Below, piece by piece: positions 1-8,236 of a stretch of 64,000 nucleotides of DNA. Below the pieces are notes generated by a model. The model was not told the DNA's origin. It worked only from the letters and a program-made list of their open reading frames with translations, and searched no databases. Each line of letters begins with the position of its first letter. Positions within the stretch are counted from its first letter, which is position 1. This DNA comes from Streptomyces sp. BV286 (GTDB lineage Bacteria > Actinomycetota > Actinomycetes > Streptomycetales > Streptomycetaceae), in assembly GCF_019090165.1 (NCBI RefSeq), contig NZ_JAHRIB010000203.1, forward strand, positions 1-64,000, given 5' to 3'. Made by a program: the position numbers and the translations under genes.

Positions 1-1019
1 AATTCGGCAAGGGTGCGGTGATGCGCCTCGGCGAGCGGCCGAACGAGCCCATCGAGGTCATCCCCACCGGGTCGACCGCACTCGACGTCGCACTCGGCGT
101 CGGCGGCCTGCCGCGCGGCCGAGTGGTGGAGGTGTACGGCCCGGAGTCGTCCGGCAAGACGACCCTGACCCTGCACGCGGTGGCGAACGCGCAGAAGGCC
201 GGCGGCCAGGTGGCCTTCGTGGACGCGGAGCACGCCCTCGACCCCGAGTACGCGAAGAAGCTCGGCGTCGACATCGAGAACCTCATCCTGTCGCAGCCGG
301 ACAACGGCGAGCAGGCTCTGGAAATCGTGGACATGCTGATCCGCTCCGGCGCTCTCGACCTCATCGTCATCGACTCCGTCGCCGCCCTGGTGCCGCGCGC
401 GGAGATCGAGGGCGAGATGGGCGACTCGCACGTGGGTCTGCAGGCCCGTCTGATGAGCCAGGCCCTGCGGAAGATCACCAGCGCGCTCAACCAGTCGAAG
501 ACCACCGCGATCTTCATCAACCAGCTCCGCGAGAAGATCGGCGTGATGTTCGGCTCGCCGGAGACCACGACCGGTGGCCGGGCCCTGAAGTTCTACGCCT
601 CGGTGCGGCTCGACATCCGTCGTATCGAGACCCTGAAGGACGGCACCGACGCGGTCGGCAACCGCACCCGTGTCAAGGTCGTCAAGAACAAGGTCGCACC
701 GCCCTTCAAGCAGGCCGAGTTCGACATCCTCTACGGGCAGGGCATCAGCCGCGAGGGCGGCCTGATCGACATGGGCGTGGAGAACGGCTTCGTCCGCAAG
801 GCCGGCGCCTGGTACACGTACGAGGGCGACCAGCTCGGCCAGGGCAAGGAGAACGCGCGCAACTTCCTCAAAGGCAACCCCGACCTCGCCAACGAGATCG
901 AGAAGAAGATCCTGGAGAAGCTCGGAATCGGAGCACCGACGAAGGCCGCAGTCGCCGAGGACACGGGCGCCGTCCCAGTCCCTGGTGCCGCCCGGACCTC
1001 GGCGGGAAACGCCGCCTGA
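1..1019 (+). CDS. recA: Recombinase RecA, 5'-truncated by window edge
   Basis: RecA binds single-stranded DNA, catalyses homologous pairing and triggers LexA self-cleavage. The window opens inside the gene: the reading frame already runs at base 3 (FGKGAVMRLGE), so about 20 N-terminal residues lie outside. Visible are the Walker A loop GPESSGKTT, the DAEHALDP segment, Walker B LIVIDSVAAL, the L1/L2 region with INQLREKIGVMFG and TTTGGRALKFYASVR, and the RNRTRVKVVKNK-type C-terminal core. The tail after EKLGIG is short and Ala/Pro-rich, with few of the charged residues often seen in streptomycete RecA. The next gene is not recX, which usually follows recA in Streptomyces. It may be the only recA or a second copy; the window cannot decide. 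Confidence 0.97.
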   Translation, partial: FGKGAVMRLGERPNEPIEVIPTGSTALDVALGVGGLPRGRVVEVYGPESSGKTTLTLHAVANAQKAGGQVAFVDAEHALDPEYAKKLGVDIENLILSQPDNGEQALEIVDMLIRSGALDLIVIDSVAALVPRAEIEGEMGDSHVGLQARLMSQALRKITSALNQSKTTAIFINQLREKIGVMFGSPETTTGGRALKFYASVRLDIRRIETLKDGTDAVGNRTRVKVVKNKVAPPFKQAEFDILYGQGISREGGLIDMGVENGFVRKAGAWYTYEGDQLGQGKENARNFLKGNPDLANEIEKKILEKLGIGAPTKAAVAEDTGAVPVPGAARTSAGNAA

Positions 1020-1264
1020 CAGGCATGGGCGCCGCCTGGCCGGGGACAGGCTTCCGACATGTTCAGCATCTCGGCGTGCACCACGGCCCAGATCCGCTCG
1101 CGTCCCTGTTCCCTGCCGAGAACGTGCTCGTGCGCATCCGGGCGACACCAGCCGATAGGCGAGGCGCAGAGGACACCGCGCTCGGCAAGGATTCGATGAC
1201 CGCGTCAGGATCCGGCTGGTCGGGAGCGGCCGGACGTGTCGGGGATGCCGGGCACTTCGGGCAT

Positions 1265-1299
1265 GGTTGCCTGGAGATCTCGTTGGACTCCAGGCAACC
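1265..1299 (+). terminator. Hairpin, candidate recA terminator
   Basis: A perfect 12-base inverted repeat (GGTTGCCTGGAG and CTCCAGGCAACC) with an 11-base loop lies about 245 bases after the recA stop. It could terminate recA transcription. The distance is long and there is no T-run, as is usual in Streptomyces, so the assignment is tentative. Confidence 0.45.
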
Positions 1300-1413
1300 C
1301 ACCGGACGGGGCTCGGAGGAGATCGGCATCTCGTGGGCCTTCCGCAGGAGTGGGGGCGCCTTGTGGTCTCCGCCGGCTTGGTTCGGGCCGGGCCGGCCAT
1401 CTCCTCCGGATGG

Positions 1414-1450
1414 CAAGGGTGGAGCCAGGATCATCCTGGCTCCACCCTTG
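1414..1450 (-). terminator. Strong hairpin terminator of the esterase-xylanase operon
   Basis: A perfect 17-base inverted repeat (CAAGGGTGGAGCCAGGA and its complement) around a three-base loop sits 44 bases beyond the esterase stop codon. Its symmetry lets it act on both strands, so it may insulate recA and the xylan genes from each other. Confidence 0.8.
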
Positions 1451-1494
1451 GTGCGGGCGTGCCGGTGTGTCACTCCGTGGTGCGGGCGGGCGTG

Positions 1495-2871
1495 TCACTG
1501 GAACTGTGCGAAGAACCTCCAGATCTCTGCTTTGGTCCAGGTGGTGACGCCGCTTTCGCCGGAGGAGCCGTCGACCGGACCCGGTATGTGGCCTCCGTCG
1601 AACGCGGCCCATTGGACCGGATATCCGGCACGGCAGCCCGCATAGGTGGTGGTGATGTGCGTTCGGCTGCCCGGCGCGGGCTCGCGCGGGCTTTGGCCGG
1701 TGCAGCCGTTGTTGGCGACGAACTTGTCGCGCAGGGACCGTCCTTGCGCGATGCCGAGTACGTTGTCGCTGATGCCGTGGATTCCGAAGTAGGCAATGGG
1801 CTGGGCGCCGCCGCTGCACCCGCTGATCTGAGCACCGGAGATGACCGCGACGGCCCTGAAGGCGTTGGCTCGGCTGCATGCGAGTGCGTAGCTCATGCCG
1901 CCGCCCCAGCTGAATCCGGTGGCGAAACGCTGTGCCGGGTTGACACAGAGGCCGCCCTCGATACGCCGGATCATGTCGTCGACGAAGGTGATGTCCTCAC
2001 CGCCCGAATTGGCCCAGCCGTTGCCGAGGCCTTGGGGAGCGACGAGGATCGCGCCGTTGTTCGACTGTTCCTGTTGGCCGTAGTAGGACCAGGCGTTCCC
2101 GCTCGTGCCGCCCGAGGCGACGTCGCCGGCGGTTCCGCCCCGCCAGTGGAACGCGAAGATCAGCCGGTAGGGACGGCTGTTGTCGTAGTTGGCGGGAACC
2201 CTGAGGATGAAGCTGCGGCTCTTGCCGCCGCTCTGAATCGTGTGCGTACCGCTCGCCAGAGCCGGGGCGCTGCCGCATCCGCCACCACCGCCACCGGACG
2301 ACAGTTTGATCATCTGCCATTGCTGGTTGGCGCCGCCCCAGTCGGGGTACTGGACGACGTTGCCGCCGTCGGCGGTGGAGGCGCCCTGCACCTCCACCGC
2401 CTTGCTGCTGGTGCGGTTGATCAGCCGGACGTGGCCCGCGTCGGAGTCGGCCAGGCGGAACTGCTGGTTGGCTCCGTTGTGGTCGGTCCACTGCTGGATC
2501 GCGGCACCGTCCGTGGTCGAGGCGCCGGCCACGTCGAGAACCTTGCCCGAATGCCGGGCCTTGAGGCGGTAGAAGCCGCCGCCGGAGTCCACGAACTGCC
2601 ACTGCTGGTTGGTTCCGTCGCTGCGCGTCCACTGGCCGGCCCGCGCGCCGTCCGCGGTGGCCGCGCTGGCCACGTCCAGCGCCTTGCCGCTGTTGCGATT
2701 GACCAGGACGTACCAGGCGTTGGTGTCCACCGTCGCCGCCGCGGCGGGCGCCGGATCCACCACCGCGAGCATGCCGATCGCCAGGGTCGCCGCCACCATG
2801 CCGGCGACCCGGGACCACCAGCGGCGTCTGGGTGGAGGGGCGGAGGAGGAGGCCGCACCGTAGGTCTTCAT
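1495..2871 (-). CDS. Secreted ricin-lectin/CE1-like esterase (feruloyl or acetylxylan esterase type)
   Basis: Predicted extracellular esterase, probably removing feruloyl or acetyl groups from arabinoxylan. The 458-residue protein has a basic, hydrophobic signal peptide ending near APAAAA (about residue 46), a ricin-type beta-trefoil with repeated QQW motifs (about 50-190), a Gly-rich linker (193-198) and a LpqC/PHB-depolymerase-like alpha/beta hydrolase domain. The nucleophile elbow is GFSWGGG (Ser near 321); Asp in ISDN (near 369) and His in GGHIP (near 428) can complete the triad. It starts 31 bases after the xylanase stop on the same strand, so the two are probably co-transcribed. The substrate is inferred from the neighbours; a polyester depolymerase is the main alternative. 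Confidence 0.85.
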   Translation of the reverse strand: MKTYGAASSSAPPPRRRWWSRVAGMVAATLAIGMLAVVDPAPAAAATVDTNAWYVLVNRNSGKALDVASAATADGARAGQWTRSDGTNQQWQFVDSGGGFYRLKARHSGKVLDVAGASTTDGAAIQQWTDHNGANQQFRLADSDAGHVRLINRTSSKAVEVQGASTADGGNVVQYPDWGGANQQWQMIKLSSGGGGGGCGSAPALASGTHTIQSGGKSRSFILRVPANYDNSRPYRLIFAFHWRGGTAGDVASGGTSGNAWSYYGQQEQSNNGAILVAPQGLGNGWANSGGEDITFVDDMIRRIEGGLCVNPAQRFATGFSWGGGMSYALACSRANAFRAVAVISGAQISGCSGGAQPIAYFGIHGISDNVLGIAQGRSLRDKFVANNGCTGQSPREPAPGSRTHITTTYAGCRAGYPVQWAAFDGGHIPGPVDGSSGESGVTTWTKAEIWRFFAQFQ

Positions 2872-2902
2872 CGCTTCACCCTCTTCTTCGCGGCGGGTCC
2901 CA

Positions 2903-4333
2903 TCAGGTGCGGGTCCAGCGTTGGTTGCTGCCGTTCGAGCAGGTGTAGAGCTGGATCAGGGTGCCGTTGGCGGTGCCGCTTGCGACGGCATCGAGGCAGA
3001 GGCCGGACTGGACGCCGGCGATGGATCCGTCGGAGTTGAGGCGCCATTTCTGGTTGTCGCCGCCCCAGCAGCTGTAGATCTGGACTTTGGTGCCGTTGCC
3101 GGTGCCGGCGGCGTCCAGACACTTGTTGCCGTAGACCCTGAGCTCGCCGGCAGCGGTGTACGTCCACTGCTGGTTGCTGCCGTTGCTGCAGTCCCACAGG
3201 TTGAGCTGGGTGCCGTCGGTGGTACTGGTGCCGGGCACGTCCAGGCAGCGGCCCGAACCGACGCCCTTGACCGGTCCGGATTCCGCCGGAGGCGTCGTGG
3301 AACCGCCGTTGAGGGCGTTGAGGACGGAGGTGTAGGCGGGCTTCTTGCTGCCGTTGCCGTTGAACAGCAGCGGCGTGTCCCCCGGTCGCCAGGAGTCGGT
3401 GTCGCGTACACCCCAGACGGTGATGCCGAGACAGCGCGGCACGGCCAGGCAGTCGTTGGTCACGTTGGCGTAGGTCGTGGCCGACGCGCCCTGGATGTCG
3501 AGTTCGGTGATGGCCACGTCGACGCCGAGGGCGGCGAAGTTCTGCAGGGTGGTGCGGAAGTTGCTGTTGTAGGGGCTGCCGCTGTTGAAGTGCGACTGGA
3601 AGCCGACGCAGTCGATCGGCACGCCACGCTGCTTGAAGTCCCGGACCATGGAGTACATGGCCTGGGTTTTGGCCCAGGTCCAGTTCTCGACGTTGTAGTC
3701 GTTGTAGCAGAGCTTGGCGGCCGGGTCGGCGGCGCGCGCGGCGCGGAAGGCGACCTCGATCCAGTCGTTGCCCGTGCGTTGCAGGTTGGAGTCGCGCCGG
3801 GCTCCCGAACTGCCGTCGGCGAAGGCCTCGTTCACGACGTCCCACTGGGCGATCTTGCCCTTGTAGTGGGCCATCACGCCGTTGATGTGGCCGACCATCG
3901 CCTGGCGCAGCGTGCTGCCGCTGAGGCTCTGCATCCAGCCGGGCTGCTGGGAGTGCCAGGCCAGGGTGTGGCCGCGCACCTGCTTGCCGTTCGCCACCGC
4001 CCAGTTGTAGACGCGGTCACCGGCGGTGAAGTTGAACTGGCCCCGCTGCGGTTCGGTGGCGTCGATCTTCATCTCGTTCTCGGCCGTCACCGAGTTGAAC
4101 TCACGGCCCGCGATCGTCGTGTACGCCGAGTCGCCGAGCCTGCCCGAGGCGATGGCGGTGCCGAAGTAGCGGCCGCTCTGCGCCGCCGCGGCGCCGAGCG
4201 TGTTCTCGGCGGCGTGTGCCGTCGGCGGCGCGACCAGTGCGGCGGCCGCACCGAGGACGCCGACGAGCAGCGCCAGCAGCAGGCTGCGGATCTGTCGGCG
4301 GAGAACGGGTCTGGCAAGGGCATACGAGCCCAT
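2903..4333 (-). CDS. xlnA: Secreted GH10 endo-1,4-beta-xylanase with C-terminal ricin-type CBM13
   Basis: Cleaves internal beta-1,4 bonds of xylan outside the cell. The 476-residue protein has a signal peptide ending AHA/AE near residue 41, a GH10 barrel (about 42-340) and a CBM13 beta-trefoil (about 350-476) with three QxW repeats. The acid/base Glu lies in DVVNEAF and the nucleophile Glu in AITELDI. Domain order, length and sequence closely resemble S. lividans XlnA. The ATG at 4333 was chosen because GGAGG lies six bases upstream; an in-frame extension to 4462 would put 43 non-signal-like residues first. Leads the operon with the esterase. Confidence 0.95.
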   Translation of the reverse strand: MGSYALARPVLRRQIRSLLLALLVGVLGAAAALVAPPTAHAAENTLGAAAAQSGRYFGTAIASGRLGDSAYTTIAGREFNSVTAENEMKIDATEPQRGQFNFTAGDRVYNWAVANGKQVRGHTLAWHSQQPGWMQSLSGSTLRQAMVGHINGVMAHYKGKIAQWDVVNEAFADGSSGARRDSNLQRTGNDWIEVAFRAARAADPAAKLCYNDYNVENWTWAKTQAMYSMVRDFKQRGVPIDCVGFQSHFNSGSPYNSNFRTTLQNFAALGVDVAITELDIQGASATTYANVTNDCLAVPRCLGITVWGVRDTDSWRPGDTPLLFNGNGSKKPAYTSVLNALNGGSTTPPAESGPVKGVGSGRCLDVPGTSTTDGTQLNLWDCSNGSNQQWTYTAAGELRVYGNKCLDAAGTGNGTKVQIYSCWGGDNQKWRLNSDGSIAGVQSGLCLDAVASGTANGTLIQLYTCSNGSNQRWTRT

Positions 4334-4359
4334 GACTGTGCCTCCAGAGTAGGAATCAC

Positions 4360-4385
4360 GGAAGGACGGAAGGACGGAAGGACAG
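4360..4385. repeat. Short tandem repeat upstream of xylanase
   Basis: GGAAGGAC is repeated head to tail three times, then decays into a related AGGACAG stretch. It lies 27 bases upstream of the xylanase ATG, in the probable 5' untranslated leader, where copy-number change could alter the leader. Confidence 0.7.
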
Positions 4386-4610
4386 AGGACAGAAGCGCAG
4401 GGGAAGGCGTCGCGTACCTCTCCGCTGTGCGAACAGCCAGGACGCGCTGGTACGAGCCTCACCGGAACGAAACGAGGTGGCGCAGGTGCTTCGGTGCGCG
4501 GATCTGCAGTGCAGCTGTGCGTGGATCTGCCGTGCTGCGCAGGTACTCAGGGTGACGTCGTTCGGAATACCGAACCGCGGTCGGCCACTCAGAGAGGGAT
4601 GATTGAGGGA

Positions 4611-4628
4611 TTGACGATGAATCGTCAA
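4611..4628. promoter_or_regulatory. Inverted repeat, candidate operator
   Basis: TTGACGAT and ATCGTCAA form a perfect eight-base inverted repeat with a two-base spacer, midway between the two divergent xylanolytic genes. The regulator is unknown. Confidence 0.45.
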
Positions 4629-4804
4629 GACTCACCACAGAGAAAGTTTCTGTTCGTCGCTCGAATCTTTCGACACTTCGACGAGCGGCAGCTGCCGCTG
4701 AGTCAACTCCCCTCCCCCGTGCAGGCCTTGGAATGGCGAGCCGAATCACCTACCTCCGGAGCGCCGCCGGGAGGAACTGTTTGTGGACAGATCGGCGACA
4801 GACC

Positions 4805-4833
4805 TTGACCGGCGGGCCCCGCATTCTTAGCTT
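4805..4833 (+). promoter_or_regulatory. Candidate sigma70-type promoter of GH62 gene
   Basis: TTGACC and TAGCTT are separated by exactly 17 bases. The start codon is 116 bases downstream and a CGAAAGTTTCG palindrome begins 28 bases after the -10 box, a position suited to repression. Assigned by pattern only. Confidence 0.5.
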
Positions 4834-4860
4834 GTGGCGTCAAAGGTTCGGAGAGGTCTT

Positions 4861-4871
4861 CGAAAGTTTCG
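4861..4871. promoter_or_regulatory. CGAAAGTTTCG palindrome, candidate xylanase-type operator
   Basis: An 11-base dyad (CGAAA-G-TTTCG) just downstream of the candidate GH62 promoter. It matches the CGAAAnTTTCG form of inverted repeats described in actinomycete xylanase promoters. A weaker relative, AGAAAGTTTCT, lies at 4641-4651. Confidence 0.55.
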
Positions 4872-4948
4872 AGACTGTCTCTGCTCCCGGTACGGCCGCT
4901 CCGCGGTTCATCGGCGGCACCCCACCCCGCCCCCAAGGAGGCCTTCTG

Positions 4949-6427
4949 ATGTGGTTTCGCCACCCGTCCCCGGTCCGCCCCAGACGCATACTCGCCGTTC
5001 TTGCGCCGCTGCTGCTCGTGGCCACGTTCCTCGGTGCCCAGCCCGCCGCCGCGGCGACCGTCGACCCCAACGCCTCGTATGTGCTGGTCAACCGCAACAG
5101 TGGCAAGGCCCTGGACGTCTACAACCTGGCGACCAACGACGGCGCCCGCATCACCCAGTGGACCAGGAACGACCAGAACCAGCAGCTGTGGCAGTTCGTC
5201 GACTCCGGCGGCGGCAACTACCGCATCAAGTCCCGCCACTCCGGCAAGGTGCTTGACGTCGACACCGGGTCCACCGTCAACGGCGGTGCGATCGTCCAGC
5301 GGTCCGACCTGAACAGCACCAACCAGCAGTGGCGGCTGGCCGACAGCTCGGACGGCTACGTACGGTTCATCGCGCGCCACAGCAACAAGGCTCTCGAAGT
5401 ACAGGGCGGCTCCACCGCCGACAACGCGAACATCGTCCAGTACGACGACTGGGGCGGCACCAACCAGCAGTGGCAGCTCGTCAAGGTCGGCGCCACCCCT
5501 CCCGGCTCGTGCAATCTCCCGTCGACCTACCGCTGGACGTCCACGGGCGCGCTGGCGCAGCCCAAGGCCGGGTGGGCCTCGCTCAAGGACTTCACCGTCG
5601 TCCCCTACAACGGCAGGCATCTCGTCTATGCGACGACGCACGGCGCCGCGGGAACGGGAGCGGGCTGGGGTTCGATGAACTTCGGCCTGTTCAGCAACTG
5701 GCCGGAGATGGCCTCGGCCAGCCAGAACACGATGTCGAACTCCGTCGTGGCACCCACGCTCTTCTACTTCGCGCCGAAGAACATCTGGGTGCTCGCCTAC
5801 CAGTGGGGAGGTGGAAGCGCCTTCTCCTACCGGACGTCGAGCGACCCCTCCAACCCCAATGGCTGGTCCGCACAGCAGGTGCTCTTCTCCGGAAGCATCA
5901 CCGGCTCCGGCACCGGCCCCATCGACCAGACGCTCATCGCCGACGGCCAGAACATGTACCTGTTCTTCGCCGGTGACAACGGCAAGATCTACCGGGCCAG
6001 CATGCCGATCGGGAACTTCCCGAGCAGTTTCGGCTCGAACTACACAACGATCATGAGCGACACGACGAACAACCTGTTCGAAGCCCCGCAGGTCTACAAG
6101 CTCCAGGGCCAGGACCGCTACCTCATGATCGTCGAGGCGATCGGCTCACAGGGCCGCTACTTCCGCTCGTTCACGGCCACGAGCCTGAACGGCTCCTGGA
6201 CACCTCAGGCCGCGACCGAGAGCAACCCCTTCGCAGGCAAGGCCAACAGCGGCGCCACCTGGACCAACGACATCAGCCACGGCGAACTGATCCGCACCAC
6301 CGCCGATCAGACCTTCACCGTCGATCCCTGCAACCTGCAGTTCCTCTACCAGGGACGCAGTCCCAACTCCGGCGGCGAGTACGGCCACTGGCCCTACCGG
6401 CCGGGTCTGCTGACACAGCAGCGCTGA
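4949..6427 (+). CDS. Secreted ricin-lectin/GH62 alpha-L-arabinofuranosidase
   Basis: Removes alpha-L-arabinofuranosyl side chains from arabinoxylan outside the cell. The 492-residue protein has a signal peptide ending QPAAAA near residue 36, an N-terminal ricin beta-trefoil (about 42-178) and a GH62 five-bladed propeller (about 185-492). Expected catalytic residues are present: Asp in SLKDFTVV, Asp in GPIDQTL and Glu in FEAPQVYK. ATG at 4949 follows AAGGAGG with a seven-base gap. The ricin domain is very like that of the esterase at 1495-2871, so the module has probably been shared by duplication. It is divergent from the xylanase and completes a set: backbone cleavage, side-chain removal and de-esterification. 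Confidence 0.93.
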   Translation: MWFRHPSPVRPRRILAVLAPLLLVATFLGAQPAAAATVDPNASYVLVNRNSGKALDVYNLATNDGARITQWTRNDQNQQLWQFVDSGGGNYRIKSRHSGKVLDVDTGSTVNGGAIVQRSDLNSTNQQWRLADSSDGYVRFIARHSNKALEVQGGSTADNANIVQYDDWGGTNQQWQLVKVGATPPGSCNLPSTYRWTSTGALAQPKAGWASLKDFTVVPYNGRHLVYATTHGAAGTGAGWGSMNFGLFSNWPEMASASQNTMSNSVVAPTLFYFAPKNIWVLAYQWGGGSAFSYRTSSDPSNPNGWSAQQVLFSGSITGSGTGPIDQTLIADGQNMYLFFAGDNGKIYRASMPIGNFPSSFGSNYTTIMSDTTNNLFEAPQVYKLQGQDRYLMIVEAIGSQGRYFRSFTATSLNGSWTPQAATESNPFAGKANSGATWTNDISHGELIRTTADQTFTVDPCNLQFLYQGRSPNSGGEYGHWPYRPGLLTQQR

Positions 6428-6442
6428 TGGCGTGACACCGGT

Positions 6443-6463
6443 CCGGCTCCCGTGCGGAGCCGG
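6443..6463 (+). terminator. Hairpin terminator after GH62 gene
   Basis: CCGGCTCC and GGAGCCGG form a perfect eight-base stem with a five-base loop, 16 bases after the stop codon. Confidence 0.7.
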
Positions 6464-6622
6464 CATGGCGGGCTCGGCGCAAGGCCGAGTCCGCCCGGTC
6501 ACGCGTCCACGTCGGCGCTCGTGCGGCGATGGAGCGCGGGTCGGGCAGCGCTCACCGGTCCGGTCGGCTCCAGGACGACCGGATACAGTGCGCGAGACGG
6601 CAGCCCGGTCAGGGAGGGAAGC

Positions 6623-7843
6623 GTGACCGACACCAGCAACACCCGGCCCACCGACAGCGAAGCGGGGGCTCCGCGGCAGAACCGACTGCACCGCCTGATG
6701 CGCTACCTCCCCCTGATCGCCCCCGTCCTGCTGTGGGCCGTGCCCTGCTGGGTGCTCCTGCACACCGGCCAGCACTGGCCGCTGCCCGTCACGCTGGGCG
6801 GCACCGCCCTGTTCGTCCTCGGCCTCGCCGGTATGCCGCTCGCGATGGTGCGCGGCCACGGCCGGCGCCAGCAGGACGTGGCGGCGATCGTCGGTGACAC
6901 CCTGCTGGGTGCCAGCTGGGTTCTGTTCTCCTGGTCCCTTCTGCTCGGCGTCCCGTTGCGGCTCGCCCTGGCCCTGGCCTGCGTCGGCGAGAGTCAGGAC
7001 CGGGCCCGAATCGTCACGTGGACCGTCCTCGCCGCCACCGCCGTCCTCCTCGCCTGGGGGTACGCCGAAGCCCGCCGCGTGCCGCGCGTGCGCCGACTCG
7101 ACGTGCAACTCCCGCGGCTGGGCGCCGGGTTGGACGGACTTCGCGTCGTCCTCATCACCGACACCCACTACGGCCCGCTCGATCGCACTCGCTGGTCGGA
7201 GCGGGTCTGCGAGACGGTGAACACGCTGGAAGCCGACCTGGTCTGCCACACCGGCGACATCGCCGACGGCACGGCCGAACGCCGCCGCGCCCAGGCCGCC
7301 CCACTCGGTACCGTGCGGGCCACCCGGGCCCGTGTGTACGTCACCGGCAACCACGAGTACTACACCGAGGCCCAGGGCTGGGTCGACCTGATGAACGAGC
7401 TCGGCTGGGAGCCGCTGCGCAACCGCCATCTGCTGCTCGAACGCGGCGGCGACACCCTCGTGGTCGCCGGCGTGGACGACGTCACCGCCGAGTCCTCCGG
7501 CCTACCAGGCCACCGCGCACACCTCGCCGGAGCCTTGAACGGCGCCGACCCCGACCTACCCGTCCTGCTCCTGGCCCACCAGCCCAAGTTCGTCGACCGG
7601 GCGGCAGCCGACGGCGTCGACCTCCAACTCTCCGGCCACACCCACGGCGGCCAGATCTGGCCCTTCCACCACCTGGTCCGCATCGACCAGCCCGCCCTCG
7701 CCGGCCTCAGCCGCCACGGCACCCGCACCCTCCTCTACACCAGCCGCGGCACCGGCTTCTGGGGCCCGCCGTTCCGCGTCCTCGCCCCCAGCGAGATCAC
7801 CCTCCTCGTGCTCCGCTCCCCGCACCTGCCCACCTCGCCGTAG
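6623..7843 (+). CDS. Membrane-anchored metallophosphoesterase
   Basis: Predicted phosphohydrolase of the calcineurin-like superfamily, YkuE/YaeI-like group, tied to the cytoplasmic membrane. The 406 residues comprise about four N-terminal transmembrane segments (about 25-155) and a catalytic domain with all metal motifs in order: ITDTHYG, TGDIADG, GNHEYY, LLAHQP and SGHTHGGQIWP. GTG at 6623 is preceded by AGGGAGGG five bases upstream; the frame is open further upstream but without a better start. It stands alone between the GH62 gene and the oxidoreductase cluster. The substrate cannot be told from sequence. Confidence 0.88.
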   Translation: MTDTSNTRPTDSEAGAPRQNRLHRLMRYLPLIAPVLLWAVPCWVLLHTGQHWPLPVTLGGTALFVLGLAGMPLAMVRGHGRRQQDVAAIVGDTLLGASWVLFSWSLLLGVPLRLALALACVGESQDRARIVTWTVLAATAVLLAWGYAEARRVPRVRRLDVQLPRLGAGLDGLRVVLITDTHYGPLDRTRWSERVCETVNTLEADLVCHTGDIADGTAERRRAQAAPLGTVRATRARVYVTGNHEYYTEAQGWVDLMNELGWEPLRNRHLLLERGGDTLVVAGVDDVTAESSGLPGHRAHLAGALNGADPDLPVLLLAHQPKFVDRAAADGVDLQLSGHTHGGQIWPFHHLVRIDQPALAGLSRHGTRTLLYTSRGTGFWGPPFRVLAPSEITLLVLRSPHLPTSP

Positions 7844-8236
7844 CACCGGGCGGGCCGGCACATCCGCTCGGAGCGGTGCACGTGCCGCGGGGTGCGCCGT
7901 CGCCAGATCGGCGCGAGGGGGACGCAGGCGCGACAGGCCGGCGCTGACCGCCGGAGAGGGCCTTCGGCTTGCGGGCCCGACGACCTGCACCGCCCACCCG
8001 CGTGCCGCCACCGGAGCCGGCCCCGCACGACCACACCCCGGCTCAGCCTCAGGGGGAGAAGAGCATCGGGGGACAAAACTCTCCCTGCCACGGGCGTCAC
8101 CGGTGGTGCCACACTTCCGGCGTGACCGGCCGCGGCTGTGATCCCCACGGTCTTCCAGGTCCGCCGCGACGCCGGTCCCGCCTCCTGCCGTGCCGCAGTG
8201 TGCGGCATGATCCGTCCGCGATGCGAAGGCGTACCC
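7844..8236. other. Intergenic region without a recognisable gene
   Basis: These 393 bases separate the phosphoesterase from the molybdoenzyme operon. Frames open in this stretch are rich in Arg and Pro and lack a start with a ribosome binding site. The promoter of the oxidoreductase operon presumably lies here but I cannot place it. Confidence 0.5.

Larger units (their letters stand above)
1020..1494. other. Intergenic region after recA; no convincing gene
   Basis: These 475 bases separate recA from the convergent esterase. I see no complete gene. Two strong hairpins lie here and are listed separately. On the minus strand between about 1025 and 1200 one frame reads like protein (ILAERGVLCASPIGW, later RIWAVVHAEMLNMSEA) but has no start or family I recognise, so at most it is a decayed gene. 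There is no trace of recX. Confidence 0.5.
4334..4948. promoter_or_regulatory. Divergent regulatory region between xylanase and GH62 genes
   Basis: These 615 bases hold no gene I can support and are less GC-rich than the flanks. They contain several dyads: GTTCGG-AATA-CCGAAC (about 4559-4574), a TTGACGAT/ATCGTCAA pair (4611-4628), AGAAAGTTTCT (4641-4651), TCGAATCTTTCGA (4661-4673) and CGAAAGTTTCG (4861-4871). CGAAAnTTTCG-like inverted repeats are known from actinomycete xylanase promoters, so I infer that the region binds a xylan-responsive repressor acting on both genes. Confidence 0.6.

Noticed and set aside
1025..1200. Minus-strand protein-like stretch after recA
   Set aside because: Reads like coding sequence for some 55 residues but has no start, no ribosome binding site and no family I recognise; kept only as a remark in the intergenic entry.
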